A stretch of 43,699 nt of DNA from contig CACXFB010000027.1 in the NCBI GenBank assembly GCA_902766825.1, positions 1-43,699 on the forward strand. Reading direction: 5' to 3'. Under the pieces are notes generated by a model. That model saw only the letters and a program-made list of their open reading frames with translations, did not search any database and was not told where the DNA came from. The DNA comes from an uncultured Lachnospiraceae bacterium. Its GTDB lineage: Bacteria; Bacillota; Clostridia; Lachnospirales; Lachnospiraceae. The translations under genes were made by a program, and so were the position numbers. Positions 28,701-35,866 of this stretch are shown here, piece by piece. Numbering within the stretch: position 1 is the first letter of the stretch; the number at the start of each line of letters is the position of its first letter.

Positions 28701-31700
28701 ATTATCTGATGACTCATCCCATGAAATTGTTACAGATGATCCTGTACGCATTTGTACCTGTAAATTTTGTGGTATCTGTGGTGCTTCAGTATCTGTTGCT
28801 GTTGTTACAGACAAAGGTTCTGAATACTCTGATATGTTACCTGCTTCATCCACTGCACATATGCGGTATATGTACGTTGTGAAAGGTGCAAGTTCATTAT
28901 CTGTATATCCTGTTGAAGTTACCTGCGCTATCTGCTCATTGTCTCTAAACACCCTGTACATGGCAACAGCAGTATCATCGCTTGATTCATTCCATGTAAG
29001 TATTGTTTTGGTTGTATATACCTGTGCACTTACACCTGTTACTTTAGTTGGAACTTCAATATCACTGTGATCATACACAAGCTGATTACAATAATCCTCT
29101 ATATTAATATCTCCATAATTAAAACTATAATAACTATCCGGTCTGGTAAGTATTAATGTATTAAAATGTGTTCCCCTATTACTGATATACACATTTTGAA
29201 CATATACAATACTTCCGTTAGATGGTCTTCCTTTAAACTTTGTTACATGACTTCCTGTTGCCACAAAATTACCTGATGTATTACCATAGAAACTTGCTGT
29301 TCCTTCAATCACCAATGTTCCGGCTGTCAGTTTTCCTTCATGTGACATATAACTCATGAAGTTAAAATCGCCATTTACCAATATGGTATCCTGCTCATTT
29401 GTCATATTAAGAATAGCATTATAGTCTATATCCATACGGGATACAGTTAATGATCCACCATCTGTTATAAGTTCCCCTGATGATAAGTTCAAGAGTTTAC
29501 ACTTAAGACTATGGCCATTCAATCCAGTAACAGTCTCATAACCTTCAATTCGAAGATTTCCCTTTATAACAATATCCTTCGTAAATTCAGATGAACCACG
29601 ACAAATAACATTACAGCTTACACCAGTATCAATAATCTCTAATGTATCTACATGGATTGTTCCTGTTATATTTCCACTTATATCTTTAATGCTATGTGAA
29701 ACGTTAATCTCACCTGCAATATTTACACCCTGCTCAGAAGTATTATTAACAACAAGATTACTAAGGCGAATAGTATCATCGTTAGATAAACTCAGATTCT
29801 GTTTTTTATCTCCACAAAGTTCAATTACAAAATCATCACCTAAAGACATATTATCTGCTGTAACATACTGATTAAGATTACCTAAAACCTTAAGTGTACC
29901 TTTTTTGAACGCTTCTTTACTGTCAGCATGTGATGCCAATATCATATTACCCGAAACATTAACTTTTGAATTACTATCATTCATAATCAATCTGCTCATC
30001 GAGTTGTTTAAAGTTTCATCATAATATGAATATGAAGCAGAATAATACATTATATAATTACCGTTAATAGTAAGAGCACCTGTACCAATAGTAATATCTC
30101 CACTTTTATGTATAACATTACCGTTAACAGTAAGATTGTACCCGTTTAAATTAAGCTTTCCTCCAATTAAAACAAGGTCATCATCAATAGTTGTATCATG
30201 TGTTAGAGTATATCCCCATACTCCATTATCAACACTTGTAAGTCTTCCCCCGTTATCTGTAACCTTACCTGCATTTAAGCCACCAGTCACATTTACTTTT
30301 CTGCTGCCTGTATCTTCAATATTAAGCTCTTTTATCCATGACTTATAGTTTTTAAGATATATTGTCTGGTCTTCATCTCCATTAAGATTAATCACACAGT
30401 TTCCATCAGTAATTAAACATCCTGCCAACTGTGACAGATTACCTGAAATCGTTATTCTTCCAGCAATAATTCTTGTGTCTGAACTATCTGTTGTGTTATA
30501 AAAAAGATTTCCTCCGACAATCAGACTGTCAGCCGGCTTTTCCATAACAAGCTGTCCGTCGCTAAAAGTTATATCTTCATTAACCTGAAGCGTGTGTCCA
30601 TTAAGATTAAGCTTTCCTGCTATAATCGTTAAAGAATCATCTATTGTATCATCGTCCTGTAAAGTCCATCCTACATAACCTTCTCCATCGGTCAAAGATG
30701 CCATAGTCAGTTTAGAGTTATTTACACTAACATCTCCACTATATGTTATCTTTCCAATGTATTCATTGTCAGCTTCAAGATTGTTGATACTTAATGAACT
30801 TCCCCGTCTTACATCAATTCTGTTAGAACCTGTACCTCCAATAATAAGCTTACCATCTTCTCCGATAACAAATGATTCATCCAGAATTATATCTTTATTA
30901 ACCTTAATTGTACCGTTAGTTATTCCTTCTTCTATTTCTGTGCTACTGATAAGATTATTGCCTACAATTATCTTATCTGCAGCATTATCCATGATAACAC
31001 TTACATAACCTGTCCCGTAGGTTTTATTTTCATCATCGTCATTATCAATACTCTGTAATCTTAAATCACCGGTAACATTTAATGTTCCACCGTTAAGTTC
31101 AAGTATTCCGTTAGACTGAATATAATCTCCATTGATTGTCAGTGTATGTCCGTTAAGATCCATCTTACCCATTGTCACATACAAATCAGAATCAATTGTG
31201 GCATCTGCGGTAAGCTTGTAACCAAAGGTTCCACCCCCGGGAATACTTATTTTGCATCCGTTAGTTATCAGCTCATCATAAATAACTGCATTTTCAAATA
31301 CTACTCCCTCATTACTTGTATTTGTTATTTCAATAATCCCAAACTTTTCTTTTCCTGTACCATAATTATCTATCGCAACGTTTTGACCTGCATTACCGCT
31401 AAACTTAATCTTATGATTTGCTGTTGCGTAGAATGAGTTATTATTATTTACCGTTATGTTACAATCACCTTTAATATCCAGCGTTCCATCTGTTAAGAAT
31501 TCTTTCTTTCCAATACAGCTGTTATAATTAAAGTCTCCATTTACAGTAACATAATCATCGGGTTTGTTCATTTTAAGACACGAATAGCTGACATATTCAA
31601 AATTGCAATTTAAGTTCTCACATGATACGTCAGAACCATTTACATACATTATTCCTCTTTGAATATTTATGTCGTTGCTGACATTTAAACTGTATCCGTT

Positions 31701-33137
31701 TAAATCAAAAACTGCATTTTGTCCCTTAATATTAATATACAAATCTCCTTCAACATCCATTTCTCTTCCAAGAACATAAGGTTGTTTTACCAAAAGATTT
31801 CCTTTGTATGTTCCATTTATAACTGCATCTGAATTAATGCTGAGTATTCCGTAAACATCTGTTCCACTTGATGATATGTTTCCATTTGCAATCATATCAT
31901 TAATAATGTATATTCCTGCAGCTGAATGGTTATTAAATACAACATTGTTAAATACACTTTCTTCATAAACCATATTTATTTCCTGACAGTAATCTCCGTC
32001 AAAATATATAGTATGATTTTGTGTTGAAACAAAAGATTTCTCGTCTGCTGTTTCTTCCTGAAAAAAACTTCCCTTACAATGGATACTACCCTCTGTTAAC
32101 AGCCCTGTATGATTTACAGATGTTGCAATTTCATATTCTCCGTGTATGGTGACAACATCATTTTCATTTGTCATTATCATTCTACCGGTACTGAAACTGT
32201 TCTTGTATGTGTTCTTAAACACCAAATCTCCCAAAACCTCAAGCTCACCGCCGTTAATACATATATCTCCGGCTAAAACATAGAGATTTCCTTCTACTGT
32301 AAGCTTATGTCCGTTAAGGTCAAGTTTTCCGCCTTTTATGTACATATCATCCTGCTGTACCTCATCAGCTGTTAAAACATGTCCATATACAGCACTTCCG
32401 CCATAACTTACTCTGTCATTCTCATCCTCAATCTCTTCACATGGTATAGAAGTAATCGCCCTTACTATAGCCGGATTGGTTACAACAACTTTCTTCATCC
32501 ATGCGTTTTTTGAAAAAGCCACTTCCTGCATGCCATTTCCTGCAAGAACCACTTTTGCATTGCCTTCTGTAACTATTCCTGCACCTTCATTATATATTCC
32601 AACAATATTACCATGTACTTCTATTGTTCCATCGCTAATATGTGATGACGAAGATGTATTCCAATGAAGATTACCGCCAATAAGAATATAATCATTATTG
32701 GTGTTCATATTTACACCACCGCTGTAACTTTCAACATACAAATCATTATCACATAATATTCTTCCGCCATTAAGTGTTACTGTTCCATCAATATACGCAT
32801 TACCATCATGTACATTGATATCATATCCGTTAAGGTCAACTGTTACACCGGCCTCAACATTCAGATTCTGTGCGTCTATATTAGATGTTAAAGTAATATT
32901 ACTGTCATATGTTACATCATTAAATGTTGTTTCACTGTTAATGGTTCCTCTTCTAATTTCTTTCTCACCATCATCATTTGCAGCATCTTCAACATCGCTG
33001 TCCGTGTCATTACTGATATCTTGTTCTTCCTGCGCTCCATATACAGTAGTAAGCGATATTTTCTCAAGCCCTGTGCTCTGTAGGCAAATTGAAAACACAA
33101 CTGCCAGGCTTACAACTTTCTTAATTCTCTTTTTCAT
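19749..33137 (-). CDS. Giant secreted RHS/YD-repeat polymorphic toxin with ParB-like tip
   Basis: A 4462-residue exported protein. Residues 1-35 form a Sec signal peptide (cut near VYGA). About 60-1350 hold some seven 170-190-residue units of beta-helix type with motifs such as GKLDLNGHKLTVEG. Six fibronectin III-like domains alternating with Ig-like domains follow (about 1357-2318), then a PKD domain (2319-2400), a carboxypeptidase-regulatory-like domain (2402-2480), an unassigned region, and from about 2866 the RHS entry (DPVNVTTGAF) and YD repeats (about 3030-4080). The RHS core ends with YMRARYYNPG and DPFGL (4162). After about 4308 the tip is unique: LRLNLQLFA, then a ParB/Srx-like domain with NGHHRW (4437). 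An ATG at 33179 overlaps the upstream gene; AAAGGA precedes 33137. No LPXTG anchor is seen. WapA/CDI-like killing is inferred. Confidence 0.88.
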   Translation of the reverse strand: MKKRIKKVVSLAVVFSICLQSTGLEKISLTTVYGAQEEQDISNDTDSDVEDAANDDGEKEIRRGTINSETTFNDVTYDSNITLTSNIDAQNLNVEAGVTVDLNGYDINVHDGNAYIDGTVTLNGGRILCDNDLYVESYSGGVNMNTNNDYILIGGNLHWNTSSSSHISDGTIEVHGNIVGIYNEGAGIVTEGNAKVVLAGNGMQEVAFSKNAWMKKVVVTNPAIVRAITSIPCEEIEDENDRVSYGGSAVYGHVLTADEVQQDDMYIKGGKLDLNGHKLTVEGNLYVLAGDICINGGELEVLGDLVFKNTYKNSFSTGRMIMTNENDVVTIHGEYEIATSVNHTGLLTEGSIHCKGSFFQEETADEKSFVSTQNHTIYFDGDYCQEINMVYEESVFNNVVFNNHSAAGIYIINDMIANGNISSSGTDVYGILSINSDAVINGTYKGNLLVKQPYVLGREMDVEGDLYINIKGQNAVFDLNGYSLNVSNDINIQRGIMYVNGSDVSCENLNCNFEYVSYSCLKMNKPDDYVTVNGDFNYNSCIGKKEFLTDGTLDIKGDCNITVNNNNSFYATANHKIKFSGNAGQNVAIDNYGTGKEKFGIIEITNTSNEGVVFENAVIYDELITNGCKISIPGGGTFGYKLTADATIDSDLYVTMGKMDLNGHTLTINGDYIQSNGILELNGGTLNVTGDLRLQSIDNDDDENKTYGTGYVSVIMDNAADKIIVGNNLISSTEIEEGITNGTIKVNKDIILDESFVIGEDGKLIIGGTGSNRIDVRRGSSLSINNLEADNEYIGKITYSGDVSVNNSKLTMASLTDGEGYVGWTLQDDDTIDDSLTIIAGKLNLNGHTLQVNEDITFSDGQLVMEKPADSLIVGGNLFYNTTDSSDTRIIAGRITISGNLSQLAGCLITDGNCVINLNGDEDQTIYLKNYKSWIKELNIEDTGSRKVNVTGGLNAGKVTDNGGRLTSVDNGVWGYTLTHDTTIDDDLVLIGGKLNLNGYNLTVNGNVIHKSGDITIGTGALTINGNYIMYYSASYSYYDETLNNSMSRLIMNDSNSKVNVSGNMILASHADSKEAFKKGTLKVLGNLNQYVTADNMSLGDDFVIELCGDKKQNLSLSNDDTIRLSNLVVNNTSEQGVNIAGEINVSHSIKDISGNITGTIHVDTLEIIDTGVSCNVICRGSSEFTKDIVIKGNLRIEGYETVTGLNGHSLKCKLLNLSSGELITDGGSLTVSRMDIDYNAILNMTNEQDTILVNGDFNFMSYMSHEGKLTAGTLVIEGTASFYGNTSGNFVATGSHVTKFKGRPSNGSIVYVQNVYISNRGTHFNTLILTRPDSYYSFNYGDINIEDYCNQLVYDHSDIEVPTKVTGVSAQVYTTKTILTWNESSDDTAVAMYRVFRDNEQIAQVTSTGYTDNELAPFTTYIYRICAVDEAGNISEYSEPLSVTTATDTEAPQIPQNLQVQMRTGSSVTISWDESSDNYGCIGYRVYRDDECIADVEETTYKDNNLTQNEEHEYRVSAYDAADNESEKCDCIKTYASMSVITGVTPADNTVIGKGYADITVSYLENGNTKGCDIVILLTDSNERTKILTIIEPSSQQHTSGVYKGSYRWNTSALDDGDYDIEVMLEDSDENTVSVHRTYTVDNNGPTGVISLESSTSNGTVKLSWNRCPDSDCTVYDLYRMDSSSQMSLYKSKINVNTTQFTDTDVIEGQTYSYKLVTKDKFGHIGSESNTAVITVSDDEQAPIVKKIDCTDVIGGVQKISVTATDNKKVEYIQLKYREADSDSFISIGKINAVNNTAVFNFDTSLTTGNTIELCAVAWDKSQNESEFVLKTVTVDRTGPGKPVIGSVTASSTVISIKWDDFNVDDYSHVIVELSDDAGATFKNVAKVTKVLGVNIEKLNPSTDYVIRLRAYDIFGNPGTVSDDIEITTSTDSISPVITKIEPDKTVYNSDIEISVEAVDNYGISNISLYYSNDKENWVEADTKSYTGTSKATLTYTFNSASLNDGIIYIKATATDVDGNISDEALTAKKLDRIAPNRITNLNCNTDDGYVKLLWNTQDEDIEYFKVYRKKASDDSYSLIEEHCNTIGYYDVTTDSGVQYKYCIYAVDEAGNVSNKSNELTVTAPDDDISPVIYGMGVEEGDVIGINPKIDVVVYDSNNQSVMLEYGQDDIWTQIGTMDVTELLAKAEFKWNTKYLESGNYTLRATATDRYGNISEKYSVDIVLDLDAPVAGNLTCIGGSFENELTWEAANCEDIDYYTVYKKGTDDTEYKSIANTTSVNYIDKKAVPGVRYEYYVEYTDKAGNSSESNIEYAIADNTDNIAPVVNTAEYVRAVAGIGTAFDGSLSTDNVRIASYVWNMGNGAVLTGARPAYAYNRTGIYTATLTVTDDAGNSDSMNFTVEVIDPQSTGRYTIQVTDIKGKPVSDAYIYIYEDEGKTYRTDSMGMVTLYEELGVYKIAVYRQGYLPTESTFNIESAFDEEIHSIALESGEVVTGVLDFHRMNILEMLQEGIDVTSPVNYNSYAVTIKFKYVQGKPPVEIVFNVSGDGKKKRKEVNNGGIDVDSKDWEGTSFDFKIVDVEGVDTEPVYVYLTTMARISWLKDIYEVNLGVINNAEPQFVMTDCSAFLNMEDNLELAAMREGNQDAYVEMKDIEGGQCDCASWFVTSSKSGEYEISADFHSILTPFNVPVNFNFKAKDKMKIETGEGLVLRIFPEKTAYPGMDYYVRFSLANTSDRTLYNVSVDFSGHFSAPKATELAPCAATKPLPVATPVPLAGEEMVYHVTKAIEGMGGPVVRPRSHLSVGVFGPHQSISGLYETTLNTGENPKEICYNLVDYIVDELEDTKGVKLEVIPVSSHVFIPLEEDWGKDIEAADPVNVTTGAFTDNLTAMAINGSTGITFGIEYNSLDEESGAMGEGWHNTFESRIEQDGRVTDVYITPDNKISFITQDTALGIINGRVSGNTLILEDEEESIYHGDYVCINGTIKGYELKGNSDNTYTFTFPSGQKNTYDHSGRLIGVKGEDSGRAVITYGTDNMTITDPVTGRYITAIKNSEGLITQLNDYAGRSVFFTYADGLMTAFTNALGESIYYDYDSNGRIIEESDSNHVTYVKNEYDDEGRVIVQDDGIDDSCFTYFDYSEDEYSTLTTVMTDRNGNDVTYVSDGMGHIVSVTDQRGNTTLNEYDKNGNNTKMTDACGGTTNYTYDDKGNVIYITDSRRYVTQMEYDSRGNVIKTKTPGAGEFVYSYNSDKKVTSYTDNMDVTRTYEYDENGHVTKEAVEGLGQIRYTYTNGILTCVTDMAGQDTKYYYDEYGNVKKEEYADGTYTAYEYDALGRQTVMYDEAGNSISYTYDVRGNVTSVTDKAGNTQYNEYDGNNRLTKTTDMLGNITRYEYDAEGNNVRITYPDNSYDTMEHDECGNMTSVTDSDGNTTSYTYDGLGRVSSMTTPEGNTTTYIYVMGDDYDTVTYPDGSQVTYTYDSQMNVTSTTNSTGAVTRYVYDNGGNLNSITDALGHAVDYRYDKYSRLIQYTDANGNDTHYTYDAKGRCVCITTPDGTRKLTTYDSRDRVTKVSIPRGEGEEDDITVTYNYDVLSRVTSYTDADGNTFSTTYDVNGNITAVTDADGNTITMNEYDELSRLVKSTDALGIYDTYTYDSMGRLTTGIDNTSTPKEQTTSYAYDAIGRLISVNDACNGTSSQTYDNDGNVISVTDPNGGVSSYAYDNMGRVQSYTDALSNTKTYTYNSQGLTDTVTDRSGKTTQYTYDAVGQITSKTDELGTISYTYDYNGNILTVTDSNGTITREYDNMDRVSKYTDYRGNTVSYSYDELGNLISLTYPGGEIVRYEYYPGGRLKKVTDNEGRITSYEYDGNGRLVKTSRADGSVETYTYDLNGQLLSQHDTCNGENIQTITYTYDEAGNVVNISTFIGKDKTNTDNGCMQVTGATMTYNEMNQLITYNGHNVTYDTNGNMTYGPLNGEMTTFTYDCRNRLVSAGTTSYEYDAEDNRIAVITPDTRTDYVVENNATNHSQILISTETNLSDSTIAPVATQYVYGNGLITQNSDKTGLWVYHYNNVGSTTAITDAEGKILYNYDYSTYGELLSGDAGATPFLYNGKLGVMTDSNGLYYMRARYYNPGIKRFINQDIVTGDITASPSLNQYSYVQGNPVSLTDPFGLCPTIDWTSIGHLTLDVLSVIPIPVFSDACSLINAAWYYKEGNKTEAIAHMIGSLSLVGDVIGAGLKACRLTKTAKVIKYTTRIADATANTVIAGSHLSESVTSFMDSVEKGHPSFKDFCESVCYGFMFGMAASSLGANISAVHKDIKASREAKKIARANAERLNGIGGNVGNVNNSAELPLRLNLQLFASKGGNGTGSKYARATFWERLRTKSTNINNLYPNPLDEFSNPKIGPSERAISNYIKEINTKGMFSEPIEVQKLVDGGYEIVNGHHRWLAAIRSGIENVPIKIVNYDN
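20215..20840. repeat. 626-bp block shared with the displaced cassette (main-gene copy)
   Basis: Partner of 18445-19070. It encodes the last part of the RHS core and the conserved pre-toxin linker. Upstream of 20840 and downstream of 20215 the two loci are unrelated, so the block marks the exact exchangeable boundary. Confidence 0.9.
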
Positions 33138-33156
33138 GTCAACTGTTCCTTTCAAA

Positions 33157-34185
33157 TTACTGAATATCTCCCACAACATTTATATCTGTTATATTTCCGT
33201 TTGCATCGTAGATATATTCAATATAATTATTTTCATCAATCATTTTTTTAGTTACCCTGTTTAATGCATCATACTCATATGTATATTCATGAGATATAGA
33301 TTTTCCTATATTATTAGGGAACTCCTCTATCTCACCGTTAAGATAACTTTCTATTAGCTCAAGGTCTGCACTATCTGCTACACCATCACCATTAACATCC
33401 GCATTTTCCAATGCTTGTGAATCTAATTCTGCGAGATTATTAATATAATCATAAAGAATCTCTTTGTCATATATGTCTATTACTCCATCCTTATTTACAT
33501 CACCGATAAGAGGATTATCCTGTATCTGCGGTTTATATTTGTACCATATTCCATCTTTGAACCACATGGAACCCGATACTTCAAATCCTTCCTGTCCTGC
33601 TCCGGGAATCTGACTTTCTCCATCATCACTGAATAACACACGTTGTTTTTGTTCTCCCCATATTTCTTTTTTATACCATTTTCCATCTTCCTTAATCATT
33701 GCCTCTCCCGGCCAATACACCGGATAAGAATTAGCTGTATAATAATACATACTTACCTGCGACCAATCATCTGAATTGTAATAATGGACCGTAGTTTTTA
33801 CCGGCTCATAATCATACCATCTCCCATCGCAATACCAGCATTCCTTTCTTACTTCAAATCCTTCCTGTCCTGAATCCGGAATTTGATTGGCACCATTATC
33901 ACTAAACAGCACCTTCATACTTTTAAAATTTTTTATGGTATAACTGTACCATCCGTTTCCATCATCATTCATTGCCACTCCCGGCCAGGATGGTCCTTCA
34001 TACCCATTGGTATAATAGTATATATATGGTTTTTCCCATTCGTTACTATTATAGTAGTGTACCTTTATCTCATATCCACGGCTGTACTCTGCCGCAAATG
34101 CCCGATACACCAGCAATCCACATACACTTATAATAACTAATATAAGCATACATATCGCTATTTTGTTTTTTGCAATACTTTTCAT
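33157..34185 (-). CDS. Exported CBM26-CBM26-dockerin-YD protein, RHS companion
   Basis: 342 residues with a signal peptide or anchor at 9-31. Two starch-binding (CBM26-like) modules follow (about 38-128 and 131-217), each with VHYYNS, WPG, and VLFSD then GQEGFEV. A type I dockerin spans about 226-290 with two calcium loops (DVNKDGVIDIYD and DVNGDGVADSAD). The C-terminus (299-340) is one YD-repeat pair (YEYDALNRVTKK, YIYDANGNITDI) like those of the RHS shell. It is first in the operon; its stop lies 20 bp before the RHS start. AAAGGAG lies seven bases upstream. Such a mixture is odd: it may tether the RHS toxin to starch or a cohesin scaffold. The function is inference; the domains are clear. 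Confidence 0.8.
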   Translation of the reverse strand: MKSIAKNKIAICMLILVIISVCGLLVYRAFAAEYSRGYEIKVHYYNSNEWEKPYIYYYTNGYEGPSWPGVAMNDDGNGWYSYTIKNFKSMKVLFSDNGANQIPDSGQEGFEVRKECWYCDGRWYDYEPVKTTVHYYNSDDWSQVSMYYYTANSYPVYWPGEAMIKEDGKWYKKEIWGEQKQRVLFSDDGESQIPGAGQEGFEVSGSMWFKDGIWYKYKPQIQDNPLIGDVNKDGVIDIYDKEILYDYINNLAELDSQALENADVNGDGVADSADLELIESYLNGEIEEFPNNIGKSISHEYTYEYDALNRVTKKMIDENNYIEYIYDANGNITDINVVGDIQ

Positions 34186-34220
34186 TTGAAAACTCCTTTA
34201 AATTAAATATTTTTATATAT

Positions 34221-34268
34221 AAAAATCTCTGACAGTCATCCCAATAACTTGGGGAACTGTCAGAGATT
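34221..34268 (-). terminator. Attenuator-like hairpin in the RHS operon leader
   Basis: Perfect 13-bp arms AATCTCTGACAGT and its complement (34224-34236, 34256-34268) with an inner CCCAA/TTGGG stem. On the minus strand a short T run follows. It sits between the promoter and the companion gene, inside a leader of about 170 bases that also contains small hairpins. I recognise no known riboswitch in it. Confidence 0.65.
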
Positions 34269-34362
34269 GCAAACAATATTTATTTTTCCTCATCTATATT
34301 ATTTCTCCCCCGACAATATCTGTCCCACCGTATAAATCAATCTTTTTCCAAAAGATTTAAAT

Positions 34363-34391
34363 ATTATACACAAACAATAGTTTCATTTCAA
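34363..34391 (-). promoter_or_regulatory. Promoter of the RHS toxin operon
   Basis: TTGAAA (34391-34386), a 17-base spacer and TATAAT (34368-34363) on the minus strand, with the extended -10 TG two bases upstream. It is the best-scoring promoter by eye in the window. Confidence 0.75.
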
Positions 34392-34422
34392 GTCCATACA
34401 TTTTTTATATTCTTTAACAAAG

Positions 34423-34689
34423 TCATATAGTCACAAATCTTCTCTCATCCTCAACCACGTCAATTGTCTTTACATCCATATTTTCAATACGGATAAATGT
34501 TCCTTTTTCAATTGCGAGTATCACCTGGTCTATACATTCTTCTTTTCCTTGTATCTCCATTGATACCGTTCCGTCCCATTCGTTCTTTGCCCAGCCTGTA
34601 CATCCAAACCTCTCAGCTGCATGCCTTGCTCGGTATCTGAAACCTACGCCTTGAACAGAACCATAAAAAATGATTCGTTTTCTTGTCAT
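34423..34689 (-). CDS. acyP: Acylphosphatase
   Basis: Hydrolyses acylphosphates such as acetyl- or carbamoyl-phosphate. At 88 residues it has the full family length. The phosphate-binding loop is GSVQGVGFRYR with catalytic Arg18, and Asn36 sits in GWAKNEWDG. AGGAGG stands ten bases before the ATG. It is transcribed divergently from degV and ends 32 bp before the -35 box of the RHS operon. Confidence 0.95.
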   Translation of the reverse strand: MTRKRIIFYGSVQGVGFRYRARHAAERFGCTGWAKNEWDGTVSMEIQGKEECIDQVILAIEKGTFIRIENMDVKTIDVVEDERRFVTI

Positions 34690-34760
34690 TTTTCAACACC
34701 TCCTATCAGGATTTCACATATTATTTCCGGTAATATACTTATATATCATATAATAATGTG

Positions 34761-34789
34761 TATTGACATTCAATCTTTGCCATTATAAA
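34761..34789 (+). promoter_or_regulatory. Promoter of degV
   Basis: TTGACA (34761-34766), a 17-base spacer and TAAAAT (34784-34789) on the plus strand, the predicted start near 34796, about 65 bases before the degV start. Confidence 0.7.
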
Positions 34790-34862
34790 ATTTATAGGAT
34801 ACATACTTTTTACATGTCATATACGTTTTTATGCATAACGGCATGGCGGAATGAGAGGATAC

Positions 34863-35732
34863 ATGAACAAGATAGCTATTTTAACAGATTCCAATTCAGG
34901 TTTTACTTCTACTCAAGCGAAGGAACTTGGCATTTTTCTTATACACATGCCATTTACCATTAACGGAACTGATTATGAGGACGGCGTTAACTTAAGTCAC
35001 GAGGACTTTTATAAATTTCTTGAACAAGAGGCTACTATTTCCACTTCAATGCCTTCTATCGGTAATGTAATTCAGATGTGGGAAGATTTATTAAAGACGC
35101 ATGATGAGGTTGTATATATACCTATGTCAAGCGGTCTTAGCAGCTCATGTTCAGCTGCGACAATGGCATCGTATGATTATGATGGCAAAGTTCAGGTTGT
35201 TAATAACCAGCGAATATCCGTTACACAGAAACATTCTGTGTTTGATGCAATTGAACTTGCCGCTGCCGGTAAAGATGCTGCACAGATTAAATCTATACTT
35301 GAAGATCAGAAGATGGATTCAAGCATATATATTATGGTTGACACGCTCAAATATCTTAAAGCAGGTGGAAGAATCACTCCTGCTGCCGCTGCAATAGGAA
35401 CATTACTGAATCTTAAGCCTGTACTTCAGATTCAGGGCGAGAAACTTGATGCTTATTCAAAATGCCGTGGCACAAAGCAGGCTAAGAAGATTATGTTACA
35501 GGCTATTATGGATGATCAGGAAAAGAGATTTAAGGGATGTTTTGAAGCCGGCAAGATGAGATTTGCAATTGCATACTCTCAAAATGAAGAGGCTGCTTTG
35601 GAATTCAAGGAAGAAGTTTTGCAGGTATACCCTGGTGCAGATATTATAATTGATCCGCTCTCACTTAGCGTTGCGTGTCATATCGGACCGGGAGCTTTGG
35701 CTCTTGCCTGTTCAAAGGTAATTGAATATTAA
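34863..35732 (+). CDS. DegV family fatty-acid-binding protein
   Basis: About 289 residues. DegV/FakB proteins hold a fatty acid and, with FakA kinase, feed exogenous fatty acids into phospholipids. Visible features are ILTDSNSGF near the N-terminus, the STSMPS motif, YIPMSSGLSSSC, LKYLKAGGRI and the C-terminal HIGPGALAL, which are standard for the family. An ATG at 34851 is in frame, but AGAGGA lies before the ATG at 34863, where the usual KIAILTDS start falls. It is the only plus-strand gene in the window, with its own promoter and terminator. Confidence 0.9.
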   Translation: MNKIAILTDSNSGFTSTQAKELGIFLIHMPFTINGTDYEDGVNLSHEDFYKFLEQEATISTSMPSIGNVIQMWEDLLKTHDEVVYIPMSSGLSSSCSAATMASYDYDGKVQVVNNQRISVTQKHSVFDAIELAAAGKDAAQIKSILEDQKMDSSIYIMVDTLKYLKAGGRITPAAAAIGTLLNLKPVLQIQGEKLDAYSKCRGTKQAKKIMLQAIMDDQEKRFKGCFEAGKMRFAIAYSQNEEAALEFKEEVLQVYPGADIIIDPLSLSVACHIGPGALALACSKVIEY

Positions 35733-35775
35733 TATTTTGAATTCATTTATATAACTACGATTTTGATAACGTTAA

Positions 35776-35813
35776 AAAACGGAGAATCCGGCAAGCACCG
35801 AATTCTCCGTTTT
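35776..35813. terminator. Bidirectional terminator between degV and glyA
   Basis: AAAACGGAGAATCCGG and CCGAATTCTCCGTTTT pair with one mismatch around a six-base loop. With A and T runs on the two sides, it serves both converging genes. Confidence 0.88.
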
Positions 35814-35866
35814 ATTATATTCTGACTGTTGTCATGATGATTGATTCATAAGAATCGAATCAGATT

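Noticed and set aside
33138-33179. Upstream ATG at 33179 as the start of the RHS protein
   Set aside because: It would overlap the companion gene and place 14 non-signal residues before the signal peptide; the ATG at 33137 has a better ribosome binding site.
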